NCBI GenBank assembly: GCA_900541925.1
Contig: UQMB01000001.1
Coordinates: forward strand, 189,189 to 253,188
Reading direction: 5' to 3'
Origin: an uncultured Bacteroidales bacterium
Lineage (GTDB): Bacteria > Bacteroidota > Bacteroidia > Bacteroidales > UBA932
Length of the DNA stretch: 64,000 nt
Below the pieces are notes generated by a model. It was not told the origin of the DNA. It made no database searches and was given only the letters and a program-made list of their open reading frames with translations. The first letter of the stretch is position 1; each line of letters opens with the position of its first letter. A program made the translations under genes and the position numbers. This document shows positions 36,270 through 45,330 of this stretch, one piece after another.

Positions 36270-37310
36270 ATGAACAATCTTGAATGGGGGAGCCTCGGCT
36301 TCCACTACAGAAAGACATGCGCCATCGTCTATAGCCGCTATCGCGACGGACAGTGGAGCGAGCCGGAACTGACCGGCGACTTCGATTTCCATTTCAACGC
36401 CTTCGCCGGTGTCTTCCATTACGGGAACTCCTGCTTCGAGGGACTGAAGGCATTCCGCGGCAAGGACGGCAAGGTGCGTCTCTTCCGGCCGGACGAGAAC
36501 GCGAGGCGACTGCAGCGTAGCGCCGCCCGCCTTTCGATGGCTTATCCTTCAGAGGAACTCTTCCTGAAGATGTGCCAGATGTGCGTAAAGGCCAATCTCG
36601 ATTTTCTCCCTCCATACGGGCATAACGCCTCCATGTACCTGCGTCCCGTGCTTGAGGGCATCGATCCGCAGATAAGCATCTGCTCTTCGAGTGAGGTCCT
36701 GTTCGCCGTGATGTGCGTACCTGTCGGCACCTATGCCCAGGCCGGTGCGCTCTCGCCTGTGTCCGCTGTCATCTCGCGTAACTATGACAGGGCCGCCCCC
36801 AATGGTACAGGTTCCTATAAGATAGGGGCTAACTATGCGATGTCCCTCTATCCGTATAACATGGCTCATTCCCAGGGGTATACGGAACTGCTGTTCCTCG
36901 ATCCGGCCACCAAGACCAGAATCGACGAGTTCGGATCGTCCAACTTCATCGGAATCAAGGGCGACACCTATGTGACCCCGCTTTCTGACAGCGTGCTTCC
37001 GTCAATCACCAACAAGTCCCTCCGCGTCATCGCCGAAGATCTCGGGATGAAGGTGGAGATGAGGCCCGTGCCGGTAGAGGAGATAGCCGAGTTCGATGAG
37101 GTCAACGCCTGCGGCACCGCCGTGGTGATCACGCCTATACGCTCCATCGACGACAAACCTCTGCTTGAGGGGACTGAGGTCAGCCGCAGCTGGGCGATTC
37201 CTTCCGGGAGTGTATGCGGCGTCAAGAGCCGCGCTCTCTATGACCGTATCCGGGGCATTCAGGACGGCATAGTCGAGGATTCCCATAACTGGTGCCTGGA
37301 GGTATGCTGA
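36270..37310 (+). CDS. ilvE: Branched-chain amino acid aminotransferase
   Basis: The 346-aa class IV PLP enzyme belongs to the long (about 340-aa) branched-chain aminotransferase branch. Lys184 in GTGSYKIGANYA is the PLP Schiff-base residue. SCFEGLKAFRGKDG and DEFGSSNFIGI are substrate- and phosphate-binding regions. It transfers amino groups from glutamate to 2-oxo acids of leucine, isoleucine and valine, the last step for the leucine genes upstream. It starts 9 bases after leuB and overlaps metX by 7 bases. Confidence 0.95.
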   Translation: MNNLEWGSLGFHYRKTCAIVYSRYRDGQWSEPELTGDFDFHFNAFAGVFHYGNSCFEGLKAFRGKDGKVRLFRPDENARRLQRSAARLSMAYPSEELFLKMCQMCVKANLDFLPPYGHNASMYLRPVLEGIDPQISICSSSEVLFAVMCVPVGTYAQAGALSPVSAVISRNYDRAAPNGTGSYKIGANYAMSLYPYNMAHSQGYTELLFLDPATKTRIDEFGSSNFIGIKGDTYVTPLSDSVLPSITNKSLRVIAEDLGMKVEMRPVPVEEIAEFDEVNACGTAVVITPIRSIDDKPLLEGTEVSRSWAIPSGSVCGVKSRALYDRIRGIQDGIVEDSHNWCLEVC

Positions 37311-38320
37311 GACGCTGCGTTCTGAATACGGGTGCATTTGAGTTCGAGTCCGGGGGGAGTCTTCCCGGGCTCGAACTTGCATATCACTGCTCCGGCCGGG
37401 AGTATCGCAAAGGCGAGAAAGTGGTGTGGATCTGCCATGCCCTCACAGCCAACTCCGATCCGGAGGACTGGTGGCCGCAGATGGTCGGCCCGGGCAAGTT
37501 CATCGACCCGGAGAAGTGCTTCGTGGTGTGTGTGAACATGCTCTGCTCACCCTACGGCTCCTCGGGGCCTGCTTCGACGGATCCTTCAAGCGGGCAGCCC
37601 TATCTGATGCGTTTCCCGAAGATTACCATACGCGACATCGTCGCGGGCAACATTCTGGTCCGCAAGCATCTCGGCATAGACAGGGTAGATGTCCTGATCG
37701 GGCCGTCAATCGGAGGTTTCCAGGCCTACGAGTGGGCTGTGACCGAGCCGGAGGTCTTCTCGCGGGTGATCTTCCTCGCCACCACCGACCGCTGTACGCC
37801 GTATATGACGGCTTTCAATGAGTCGCAGAGGATGGCTCTGCTCTCGGATCCGACTTTCGGCGAGGCCGCGTCCCTCTCGGGCGGCAAGGCCGGACTTGCC
37901 TGTGCGCGCTCGATAGCGATGCTGTCGTACAGGACTTTCGAAGGCTATAACCGCACCCAGTCCGAGGCGGATCCGGACACGCTTTTCGCGGACAGGGCCG
38001 CTTCTTATCAGCGATATCAGGGGAAGAAGCTTGCGGACCGTTTCGACGCCTACAGTTACTGGTACCTGACCTGCGCCCTTGACAGCCACAATATAGGACG
38101 GGGCAGAGGCGGCGTGGATGCCGCGCTCGGGAGAATCAAGGCGAAGGCAATGGTGATCAACATAGACAGCGACAATCTCTTCCCTCCGCAGCCCGGACGT
38201 GAGACGGCGTCCAAAATCGCCGGAGCGGAGTATCACGAGATGAGCTCCGCGTTCGGTCACGACGGATTCCTGCTCGAGTACGGGACGCTCAGCGCCCTGA
38301 TGGCTCCGTTTATCCTTTAA
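37304..38320 (+). CDS. metX: Homoserine O-acetyltransferase (MetX-type alpha/beta hydrolase)
   Basis: The ATG at 37304 overlaps the ilvE stop; an upstream GTG at 37292 is less likely. The 338-aa protein has WICHALTANSDPEDWW, the nucleophile elbow GPSIGGFQAYEW (Ser135), an acidic residue in NIDSDNLFPP and the His in SAFGHDGFLLEYG, all in MetX order. It acetylates homoserine at the start of methionine synthesis; homoserine comes from the divergent thrA. The elbow reads GPSIGG instead of the more common GGSMGG, so transfer of a different acyl group or a related substrate is a minor alternative. Confidence 0.85.
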   Translation: MLRRCVLNTGAFEFESGGSLPGLELAYHCSGREYRKGEKVVWICHALTANSDPEDWWPQMVGPGKFIDPEKCFVVCVNMLCSPYGSSGPASTDPSSGQPYLMRFPKITIRDIVAGNILVRKHLGIDRVDVLIGPSIGGFQAYEWAVTEPEVFSRVIFLATTDRCTPYMTAFNESQRMALLSDPTFGEAASLSGGKAGLACARSIAMLSYRTFEGYNRTQSEADPDTLFADRAASYQRYQGKKLADRFDAYSYWYLTCALDSHNIGRGRGGVDAALGRIKAKAMVINIDSDNLFPPQPGRETASKIAGAEYHEMSSAFGHDGFLLEYGTLSALMAPFIL

Positions 38321-38329
38321 TCCCCTGCC

Positions 38330-39673
38330 GTGCGAAGAGTGAAGATAGAACTTGGAGGGCACTATGGGTATGGGAGACTTATCCTGTCTTCTCTCCCCAA
38401 CATGGCGATGCTGATCATTGGCAGCCTCTACAGTATTGTGGACGGGCTGTTCGTCTCCAACTATGTGGGACTCACCCCATTTGCCGGACTCAACATCGCG
38501 TGGCCGGCGATCATGGTGGTAGGCGCTCTCGGACTGATGATAGGTTCCGGCGGCAGCGCCATAGTCTCGCGTATGCTCGGGCAGAGGGATCTGGACAAGG
38601 CTTGTGAGACGTTCACCTCCCTGATTGCCTTCACGGTGCTGCTCGCCCTGGGTTTCGGCATCCCGATGTTCATACTGATGCCGAGGATTGTCGTGCTTCT
38701 CGGGGCGGATGGTGCGGAACTTGTCCGGGCCGCGACTACCTACGGGCGCGTTTTCGCAGCGGGGATGCCTGCCTTCATGCTGCAGATGGCGTTCCAGTCC
38801 TTCTACATGGCGGCTGAGAAGCCGGAACTCGGCACGAGGCTGTCGCTTGCCTGCGGCCTCACCAACATAGTTCTGGACACCCTGTTCATCATAGTGTTGA
38901 AGATGGGGCTTTTCGGCGCTGCCCTGGCCTCGATAATGGCCAGCTGCGTCGGGGGATTCTTCCCGGTGTGGTACTTCCTTCGCAAACGCGGGACAAGGCA
39001 GCTCAGGCTCACAAGGATACGCTTCAATCGGGGAGTCCTTGTCCACACCTGCACCAACGGCAGTTCCGAATACATAGGCAACATCGCTTTCAGCATTGTC
39101 AGCATGTGCTACAACCACCAGCTGATGCTCTTCTATGGCCAGGCCGGGGTCGCCGCGTACTCGGTCATAATGTATATAGGTTATATCTTCGCCGCGGTAT
39201 TCATTGGGTACAATCTCACCGTGTCTCCTGTCGTGGCCTTCAACTACGGGGCTGACAACAGGCAAGAGCTTCACAGCCTGCTCTTCAAGAGCGCGAGGAT
39301 ACTTCTGGGGCTCGGTCTGCTGCTCACGCTGACGGCGGAGGTCGCGGCAGCCCCTGCCGCCAGGCTTTTCGTCGGCTACGATGCCGGTATGGTGTCGCTG
39401 ACCGTCAGGGCGCAGCGGATCTATATGCTGAGCTTCCTTTTCTGCGGGTTGAACCTTTTCGCTTCGGCATGGTTTACCGGGCTCGGAAACGGGCAGATAT
39501 CCGCCGCCCTGGCGTTCTCAAGGTCCATAGTCTTCGAAATGGGCTGCGTCTTCATCCTTCCGGCCATCTTCGGGGCGGAGGGTATCTGGTATTCGGTGAT
39601 AATAGCCGAAGTGCTTTCCCTTGTGATGTGCGTCGCCCTTGTGGCGCGCTTCAGGGGCCGGTACGGGTATTAG
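38330..39673 (+). CDS. MATE-family efflux transporter
   Basis: The 447-aa protein starts at a GTG 9 bases after metX. It shows about 12 hydrophobic segments and the MATE N-terminal pattern SSLPNMAMLIIGSLYSIVDGLFVSNYVG, with GSGGSAIVSRMLGQ in the second loop and repeat symmetry between halves. It probably exports cationic drugs or metabolites using sodium or proton gradients; the substrate is unknown. It is the last gene of the leucine/methionine operon. Its TAG stop lies in the left 22-bp repeat of the following insertion. Confidence 0.88.
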   Translation: MRRVKIELGGHYGYGRLILSSLPNMAMLIIGSLYSIVDGLFVSNYVGLTPFAGLNIAWPAIMVVGALGLMIGSGGSAIVSRMLGQRDLDKACETFTSLIAFTVLLALGFGIPMFILMPRIVVLLGADGAELVRAATTYGRVFAAGMPAFMLQMAFQSFYMAAEKPELGTRLSLACGLTNIVLDTLFIIVLKMGLFGAALASIMASCVGGFFPVWYFLRKRGTRQLRLTRIRFNRGVLVHTCTNGSSEYIGNIAFSIVSMCYNHQLMLFYGQAGVAAYSVIMYIGYIFAAVFIGYNLTVSPVVAFNYGADNRQELHSLLFKSARILLGLGLLLTLTAEVAAAPAARLFVGYDAGMVSLTVRAQRIYMLSFLFCGLNLFASAWFTGLGNGQISAALAFSRSIVFEMGCVFILPAIFGAEGIWYSVIIAEVLSLVMCVALVARFRGRYGY

Positions 39674-39690
39674 AGTTTCCAGGGCGTCTC
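39669..39690 (+). repeat. 22-bp direct repeat, left copy (nadE 3'-end duplicate)
   Basis: Bases 39669-39690 match 40719-40740 with one mismatch. The right copy is the 3' end and stop of nadE (minus strand); the left copy includes the MATE stop codon. Together they bracket 1,050 bp and look like a target or attachment-site duplication. Confidence 0.75.
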
Positions 39691-39798
39691 TGTCAACAGT
39701 ATCTTGAAACGCCATAAAAATAAAATGTAACAACGAGGTTTGTTGTTGCCGTCTGGTTTATTTACTTTTTCAGGGTAAACTTGAAAAAATGCAGTGAT

Positions 39799-40095
39799 AT
39801 GGCGAACATTATCAAGGAATCCCTTCCCCAACTGCTCTCTCCGAATGCGGCTGAACTTGGAAGATACGGAAAAAACCCTGTAAACTATTTCAACGGTCTC
39901 CCGGGCATTGTGGTGCCTCTCACGAGTGTCCACGCAAAGGGCTATGAGTTGCCTGACGGCACGACCAGGTCTTTCAAGGCATGCACATACCCTGCTGATC
40001 CGGAACTGTTCGATAAGGCAATACTGAAAACTTCGCCTGCCAGCATAACCGTATCCAGATCTCTGGCCTTTCCTGTGAACACTGATGAAGATTGA
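39799..40095 (+). pseudogene. N-terminal fragment of an RHS/YD-repeat-type protein
   Basis: The 98-aa frame from the ATG at 39799 contains LPQLLSPNAAELGRYGKNPV and NYFNGLPGIVVPLTSV. Large secreted RHS/YD-repeat proteins of Bacteroidetes begin with a similar stretch (SPNAA...G...PV...G...I.IPL). After GYELP the similarity stops and the frame ends, so only the first part of the giant gene remains. No YD repeats or toxin domain follow. It lies inside the segment between the two 22-bp repeats. Confidence 0.5.
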
Positions 40096-40108
40096 AAATT
40101 TTATTGAT

Positions 40109-40675
40109 ATGAAACCCGAAAGAATTGTCTCTTTCATCTGCATGCTGCTTGCAGCCGTTACCATTACTGATGCTCAGGAGAGCGATACTAGTCGTGTATA
40201 CAATGGATGGCGTGTTGAACAGGATTTGCTTATCAATTGGTTCGACTATGTATACTATATAGGCTCCAAAGATGATTGTATTCGTATCAGTTTTAATAGG
40301 AAACATAAAAAAATAGAATATATAGACATGCATTTCACTGGGGAAATGTCAAAAATGTCCCAGTTTTTTCGTTTTGGAGATGACGAGAAGCTGATACTCA
40401 AATTCAGTGACTTCGAGGAATATTCCATCCCGATAAAGGATGAGAGTGGATATGTCTATCACCCTGACAGGATTTGCTATGAAGTTTCATATTGGGAGAA
40501 TGGAAAGATAATGGAGGAAGGGCCGCTCCTTTATTATGAAAAGGATGGCCCTGGGATGGATAGCGCGGCATCGCATGGAGAACACAAATTCTACGACAGG
40601 GAAGGCAGGTTGATTGAAATACGGTATTACTATTACCATAAGTGCGTATTCTCGGTCAAATTGAACGAGTTGTAG
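40109..40675 (+). CDS. Exported protein of unknown function in 1-kb insertion
   Basis: The ATG at 40109 gives 188 aa with a signal peptide (MKPERIVSFICMLLAAVTITDAQ); an ATG at 40085 adds eight residues without improving it. The mature part is rich in Tyr, Asp and Lys. It has no motif I can name, but FYDREGRLIEIRYYYY resembles a single MORN/YD-like strand. The gene is AT-rich relative to nadE and the MATE gene. It sits directly behind the RHS fragment, where immunity proteins of polymorphic toxins often lie; an immunity role is only a guess. Confidence 0.55.
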   Translation: MKPERIVSFICMLLAAVTITDAQESDTSRVYNGWRVEQDLLINWFDYVYYIGSKDDCIRISFNRKHKKIEYIDMHFTGEMSKMSQFFRFGDDEKLILKFSDFEEYSIPIKDESGYVYHPDRICYEVSYWENGKIMEEGPLLYYEKDGPGMDSAASHGEHKFYDREGRLIEIRYYYYHKCVFSVKLNEL

Positions 40676-40718
40676 CCTACCTTTGGCCTTTTTAATAGAG
40701 CCGGAAGTGCTTGCCGAG

Positions 40719-40740
40719 ATTAGAGTTTCCAGTGCGTCTC
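40719..40740 (+). repeat. 22-bp direct repeat, right copy at the nadE stop
   Basis: One mismatch to 39669-39690. It encodes the last six codons and stop of nadE on the minus strand, so this is the native copy. Confidence 0.75.
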
Positions 40741-42645
40741 GATGTCGGAAGGCATCCTCCAGTCGCCGCGGGGGGAGAGGGATACGGAGCCTACCTTCGG
40801 ACCGTCCGGTATGCAGGAGCGCTTGAACTGCTGGGTGAAGAACCTCTTGAGGAAAGTCTCCAGCCAGTGCCGCAGCGTGCTCTCGTCGTATGTCCCGGCG
40901 AAGGCCTTTCCCGCGAGGAAGAGGAGCTTCTCAGGGGCGTAGCCGAAGCGGAAGAAATTGTAGAGATAGAAGTCGTGCAGCTCGTACGGGCCCACCAGGT
41001 CTTCTGTCTTCTGCTTGATCTGCCCGTTGTCGTCGGCCGGGATGAGTTCCGGGCTGATCGGGGTGTCGGCCACATCCAGCAGGACCCTCCTGACTCTTTC
41101 TGCGGAGCTGAACTTATTCTCGGCGGCCCATACGACCAGGGTTCTCACGAGGGTCTTCGGGATGCTGACATTGACGGCATACATTGACATGTGGTCTCCG
41201 TTGTAGGTACACCAGCCGAGAGCCAGTTCGGAGAGGTCTCCGGTGCCGATTACGATTCCGCCTTCCTTGCCGGCGATGTCCATCAGGATCTGCGTGCGCT
41301 CGCGGGCCTGGCTGTTCTCGTATGTGAGGTCATGTATGCTCTCGTCGTGCCCGATGTCCGCGAAATGCTGCCGTGTGGCGGGAACGATGGAGATCTCCCG
41401 TGCCGTCACGCCGAGCAGATCCATCAGTGCGAGGGAGTTGTTGTATGTGCGGCTGGTGGTGCCGAAACCGGGCATGGTGACGCAGATGATGCCTTTGCGG
41501 TCCAGCCCCATCGCGTCGAACGCGAGGGACGTCACCAGCAGCGCCAGGGTCGAGTCCAGTCCGCCGGAGATTCCTATCACCGCCTTGCGGCAGCGGATAT
41601 GCTCCATGCGCGTGGTGAGGCCGGCTACCTGTTCGGAGAGGATTTCCCGGCATCTTCCGTCAAGGTTTTCTCCTTGCGGGACGAAAGGGCGCGGCTCGAT
41701 GTGTCTCAGGAGCATTGTGCTGAAGTCGGTCGCGGAGGCTTCTCCGGCGTCTGCCAGGGAGAAGTCCGCAGTCTCGCCTTCGAAGCGGAATGTCGATTCT
41801 TTGGCCCGGAGCGTGTCCAGTTTCTCTATGTCCACATCTGCCGTTATGTAATGGGAGTCCCGCTTGTAGCGCTCGCTCTCCTGGAGAACGGTCCCGCCCT
41901 CGCATATCAGGGAAGACCCTGCCCAGACAAGGTCCTGGGTGGATTCCCCGTAGCCGCAGGAACAGTAGATGTATGCTGCGAAAAGTCTTGAAGCTGTGGA
42001 TGATACGAGCTGCTTGCGGTATTCGTGCTTCATCAGTACCTCGTTGCTTGCGGAGAGGTTGACTATGAGCTGCGCTCCGGACAGGGCTGCCCAGGTGGAA
42101 GGCGGCACAGGTGACCAGAGGTCCTGACAGATCTCCACTCCCATAATGGCTTCTCCGATGCGGAAGAGCTGGCGTACTCCGAAGCGTATGCCTGTCTGGC
42201 CCGCGAAACTTATTTCAGCGCACTTGCCTTCCAGAACCCGTGCGGATTCAAACCAGCGCGGTTCATAGAACTCGCAGTTGCCGGCGAGATATGTCTTCGG
42301 GACTATGCCGAGAATCCTGCCCCGGCGGGTGACTACGGCGCAGTTGAACAGCCTCCCGCGGAATTCGACGGGCGCGCCGAAGACCAGTACCGGGTCAAGG
42401 GCGGCTGTGCGCGAGAGGAACGCTTCTGTCGATGACTGCGCGTCGTCAAGCAGTTTGCGCTGTCCGAAAAGGTCCGCGCAAGTGTACCCGGTGATGCTGA
42501 GTTCCGGGAATGCTATCACGGATGCCCCGTTCCCGCTGATGCTCGTGGCCAGCGCCGCCATCTCTTCGCAGTTGCCCTGCGGGTCCGCTACATGCACTCT
42601 CGGCATCGCGGCCGCGACCCTGATATATCCGTAGTTGTCTTTCAT
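40720..42645 (-). CDS. nadE: Glutamine-dependent NAD+ synthase
   Basis: The 641-aa enzyme fuses a nitrilase-type glutaminase (residues about 8-290) with an ATP-dependent NAD synthetase. The glutaminase triad is visible: Glu in AFPELSITGY, Lys in VPKTYLAGN, Cys in GVEICQDLW. The synthetase shows the PP-loop GISGGLDSTLALLV and GTGDLSELALGWCTY. It converts deamido-NAD to NAD with ammonia channelled from glutamine. Length is typical for the long bacterial form. Upstream, on the minus strand, lies a two-hairpin element that may regulate it. Confidence 0.96.
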   Translation of the reverse strand: MKDNYGYIRVAAAMPRVHVADPQGNCEEMAALATSISGNGASVIAFPELSITGYTCADLFGQRKLLDDAQSSTEAFLSRTAALDPVLVFGAPVEFRGRLFNCAVVTRRGRILGIVPKTYLAGNCEFYEPRWFESARVLEGKCAEISFAGQTGIRFGVRQLFRIGEAIMGVEICQDLWSPVPPSTWAALSGAQLIVNLSASNEVLMKHEYRKQLVSSTASRLFAAYIYCSCGYGESTQDLVWAGSSLICEGGTVLQESERYKRDSHYITADVDIEKLDTLRAKESTFRFEGETADFSLADAGEASATDFSTMLLRHIEPRPFVPQGENLDGRCREILSEQVAGLTTRMEHIRCRKAVIGISGGLDSTLALLVTSLAFDAMGLDRKGIICVTMPGFGTTSRTYNNSLALMDLLGVTAREISIVPATRQHFADIGHDESIHDLTYENSQARERTQILMDIAGKEGGIVIGTGDLSELALGWCTYNGDHMSMYAVNVSIPKTLVRTLVVWAAENKFSSAERVRRVLLDVADTPISPELIPADDNGQIKQKTEDLVGPYELHDFYLYNFFRFGYAPEKLLFLAGKAFAGTYDESTLRHWLETFLKRFFTQQFKRSCIPDGPKVGSVSLSPRGDWRMPSDIETHWKL

Positions 42646-42666
42646 GCCATTATCTTAGTAATCGTT

Positions 42667-42713
42667 AAAAAATAAGTTGCCAAATCTGCGGCAACTTATT
42701 TTTTGCCGCTTAC
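42667..42713 (-). promoter_or_regulatory. Candidate attenuator with mutually exclusive hairpins in the nadE leader
   Basis: Read on the minus strand, three segments follow one another: GCGGCAA (42709-42703), then AAGTTGCCGC (42676-42691 region), then GGCAACTT and a T-run (to 42667). The middle segment can pair with the first (GCGGCAA/TTGCCGC) or the last (ATAAGTTGCC/GGCAACTTAT followed by TTTTT). The second pairing, a perfect 15-bp stem with 8-base loop, looks like an intrinsic terminator. A related element is at 60372-60420. The ligand or trigger is unknown. Confidence 0.5.
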
Positions 42714-42722
42714 TTGATGTCG

Positions 42723-42730
42723 CAAAAATA
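42723..42730 (-). promoter_or_regulatory. -7 promoter box for nadE
   Basis: TATTTTTG on the minus strand (42730-42723) matches TAnnTTTG; a TTTG lies 22 bases further upstream. A start here would place the two-hairpin element inside the nadE leader RNA. Confidence 0.5.
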
Positions 42731-42783
42731 GGGATTTTTTGAATGTTTGCCTCAAATCCTGCGAAACTTCCTAACTTCGCCGC

Positions 42784-45261
42784 GTGAAACTGATCAGAAA
42801 CAAAGAACAGGCCGCCTCTTTGCCGGCCTATGCCGTCGCAGCTCAGGTGACGGAGCGCCTGTCGCGTGAGGGGAGCCTTGTGGTCTGCGCCCCGCCGGGA
42901 GCCGGCAAGTCCACGGTGCTTCCTTTCGCCGTGCTGGATGCCGTCCCGCAGGGTGAGAAGGTGCTGATGCTTGAGCCTCGCAGGATTGCGGCGCGGCAGG
43001 TGGCGGAACGGATGGCCTTCCTCGCGGGGGAGAAGCCGGGCGGGACGGTCGGATACAGGATGCGCTTCGAGAGCCGCGTGTCGTCAGCTACCAGGATAGA
43101 GGTGCTTACCGAAGGGGTCCTTGGCCGCATGATAGTTGATGATCCTACCCTTGACGGGGTAGGGGCGGTGATTTTCGACGAGTTCCATGAGAGGAGCCTT
43201 GCCGCAGACGAGGCTCTCGCGCTGGTGAGGGAAACTCGCAGTGTGCTGCGGCCGGACCTGAAACTCGTGATAATGTCCGCCACTATCGATGCGCGCGAAA
43301 TCTGCTCGGGCCTCGGCGCCGGTCTGGTGGAAAGCGGGGGACGGATGTTTCCGGTTGAGATCGTCCATACGAGGACGGAGGCTGATGAGCGGAATGCCGC
43401 CGAGACTGTCGCTGCGGTGATACGTGAAGCGCATTCCGCTCATGAGGGGGACATATTGGCGTTCCTCCCGGGTGAGGCGGAGATACGCCGCTGCGTCGAG
43501 ATTCTCGGGGGTTCGCTCGGGGCTACAAGGGTACTTCCACTGTACGGGATGCTCACCTCCGACGAGCAGAGGGAGGCCATAGCCCCGAGCCGCGCCGGAG
43601 AGAGGAAAGTAGTGCTGGCGACCCCGATCGCCGAGACTTCCATAACCATCGAGGGCGTCCGTGTTGTCGTGGACTCGGGACTGTGCCGCAAGATGGTTTT
43701 CGATCCGCAGAGTGGTCTCAGCCGGCTGGAGACAGTGCGGATAAGCAAAGATATGGCCGCACAGCGTGCCGGCAGGGCCGGCCGTGTGGCTCCAGGGGTC
43801 TGCTATCGTCTGTGGAGTCTGGCGACGGAGAGCCTGATGGCTGAAAATCGCAGGCCGGAGATTCTTGATGCTGACCTTGCTCCGGTGCTTCTTGATATCC
43901 TCTCATGGGGCGGGACGGGCATCGGGTCGCTGCCGTGGCTGACTCCGCCTCCTCCTTATGGCGTGTCCCGGGCTTCCGCATTGCTTGAGACCCTTGGCGC
44001 CGCAGATGCAGAGGGACGCATCACGACGACAGGTAGGAAGATGGCAGCCTATCCTTGCCATCCGCGTATAGCCAGCATGTTCTTGAGGGCGTCGTCTGCT
44101 GAAGAGAAGTCTTTGGCGGCTGACATCGCAGCGCTCCTTGAAGAGCGGGACCCACTTCCGGATGAGGGCTCGGACATCGGGATCCGCATCACCGCCCTGC
44201 ATTCTGCGCATGGAGCGAGGTGGTCGCGTATCCGCCGTGCCGCCGGGCAATACCGGCGTATTGCCGGGGCCGCCGAGGCTGCGCTCTCTTTCGATCCCTA
44301 TTCGGCCGGGGCACTGATAGCCGCAGCGTATCCGGAGAGGGTCGGTAAGTCTGTTCCCGGTGAACTGGGAAGCTTTTCTCTCGCCGGCGGGGGACGGGCG
44401 TCCGTTGACCGGACTGACCCTCTAGCCGACTGCGAGTATCTCGCCATCGCTTCGATGAACTCCTCCAGGGACCGCTCCGGGCGGATATTTATGGCTTCTC
44501 CCGTTCACCCCGACGATCTGCTGCCGTTGGCCCGGCAATACGACAACCTGTCCTGGAGTTCGGCCCGCAAGGCCGTCGTGGCGAGCCGGGAGATGCGTCT
44601 GGGTTCGCTTGTGCTTGGCGAGAAGCCGCTCGGTGATGTGCCGCGGGAGAAGGTGATTTCCATAGTCAGCGAGGCGGCGCATAAAGAGGGGCTGAGCATG
44701 TTTGACTTCTCGGATGATGTGGCTGACTTCCAGAGGCGCGTCGCTTTCGTCGCTTCGCGGCATCCGGAACTGGAATTGCCCGAGCTCGACACGGATTCGC
44801 TCCTGGAGAGGGCGGGGGAATGGCTGCCGTTGTTCATCGGCCGGGCCGCTTCAGCTGCGGAACTCAAGAAGATAGACATGGTGCAGGTGCTCCGCTCTCT
44901 GCTTGTGTACAGTCAGCAGGAGGCTGTGGACCGCCTGGCACCGTCTCACCTGGAGGTGCCGACTGGGAGCCGCATAAGACTTGAATACCGGCAGGGGAGC
45001 GATGTTCCGGTGCTGCGTGTGAGGCTGCAGGAGTGCTTTGGCCTGACGGACACTCCGAGGGTTGACGGCGGGCGTGTGCCTGTCCTGATGGAGCTCCTCT
45101 CTCCGGGTTACAAGCCTGTCCAGCTCACGTCGGACCTCAGGAGTTTCTGGAGCGGGACATATTTTGAGGTGCGCAAGGAACTGCGCCGCCGCTATCCGAA
45201 GCACTCCTGGCCGGACAACCCCCTTGAGGCTGAGGCTGTCAGAGGGGCGCGCCCGAAATAG
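42784..45261 (+). CDS. hrpB: ATP-dependent RNA helicase HrpB
   Basis: The 825-aa DEAH-family helicase starts at a GTG. Motifs in order: Walker A CAPPGAGKST (about residue 40), LEPRRIAARQVAERM, TEGVLGRMI, Walker B IFDEFHERS (DEFH, the HrpB variant), MSATIDA, FLPGEAEIRRC, TPIAETSITIEGVRVVVDSG and QRAGRAGRVAPG. The C-terminal HrpB domain ends with HSWPDNPLEAEA, a family hallmark. Length is normal. RNA helicase of uncertain cellular role. TAACTTCG, 6 bases before the GTG, could be its -7 box, implying a leaderless message. Confidence 0.94.
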   Translation: MKLIRNKEQAASLPAYAVAAQVTERLSREGSLVVCAPPGAGKSTVLPFAVLDAVPQGEKVLMLEPRRIAARQVAERMAFLAGEKPGGTVGYRMRFESRVSSATRIEVLTEGVLGRMIVDDPTLDGVGAVIFDEFHERSLAADEALALVRETRSVLRPDLKLVIMSATIDAREICSGLGAGLVESGGRMFPVEIVHTRTEADERNAAETVAAVIREAHSAHEGDILAFLPGEAEIRRCVEILGGSLGATRVLPLYGMLTSDEQREAIAPSRAGERKVVLATPIAETSITIEGVRVVVDSGLCRKMVFDPQSGLSRLETVRISKDMAAQRAGRAGRVAPGVCYRLWSLATESLMAENRRPEILDADLAPVLLDILSWGGTGIGSLPWLTPPPPYGVSRASALLETLGAADAEGRITTTGRKMAAYPCHPRIASMFLRASSAEEKSLAADIAALLEERDPLPDEGSDIGIRITALHSAHGARWSRIRRAAGQYRRIAGAAEAALSFDPYSAGALIAAAYPERVGKSVPGELGSFSLAGGGRASVDRTDPLADCEYLAIASMNSSRDRSGRIFMASPVHPDDLLPLARQYDNLSWSSARKAVVASREMRLGSLVLGEKPLGDVPREKVISIVSEAAHKEGLSMFDFSDDVADFQRRVAFVASRHPELELPELDTDSLLERAGEWLPLFIGRAASAAELKKIDMVQVLRSLLVYSQQEAVDRLAPSHLEVPTGSRIRLEYRQGSDVPVLRVRLQECFGLTDTPRVDGGRVPVLMELLSPGYKPVQLTSDLRSFWSGTYFEVRKELRRRYPKHSWPDNPLEAEAVRGARPK

Positions 45262-45330
45262 ATGCTTCCGATCCGTGGGTAAACAGGCTTATCTCCTTCC
45301 GGATCTGCGTGAGCGGAATCTGGACATGTC

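Noticed and set aside
37706..39274. Minus-strand open frame of 522 aa opposite metX and the MATE gene
   Set aside because: Spans two convincing genes on the other strand and is rich in Arg, His and Glu without domain signature.
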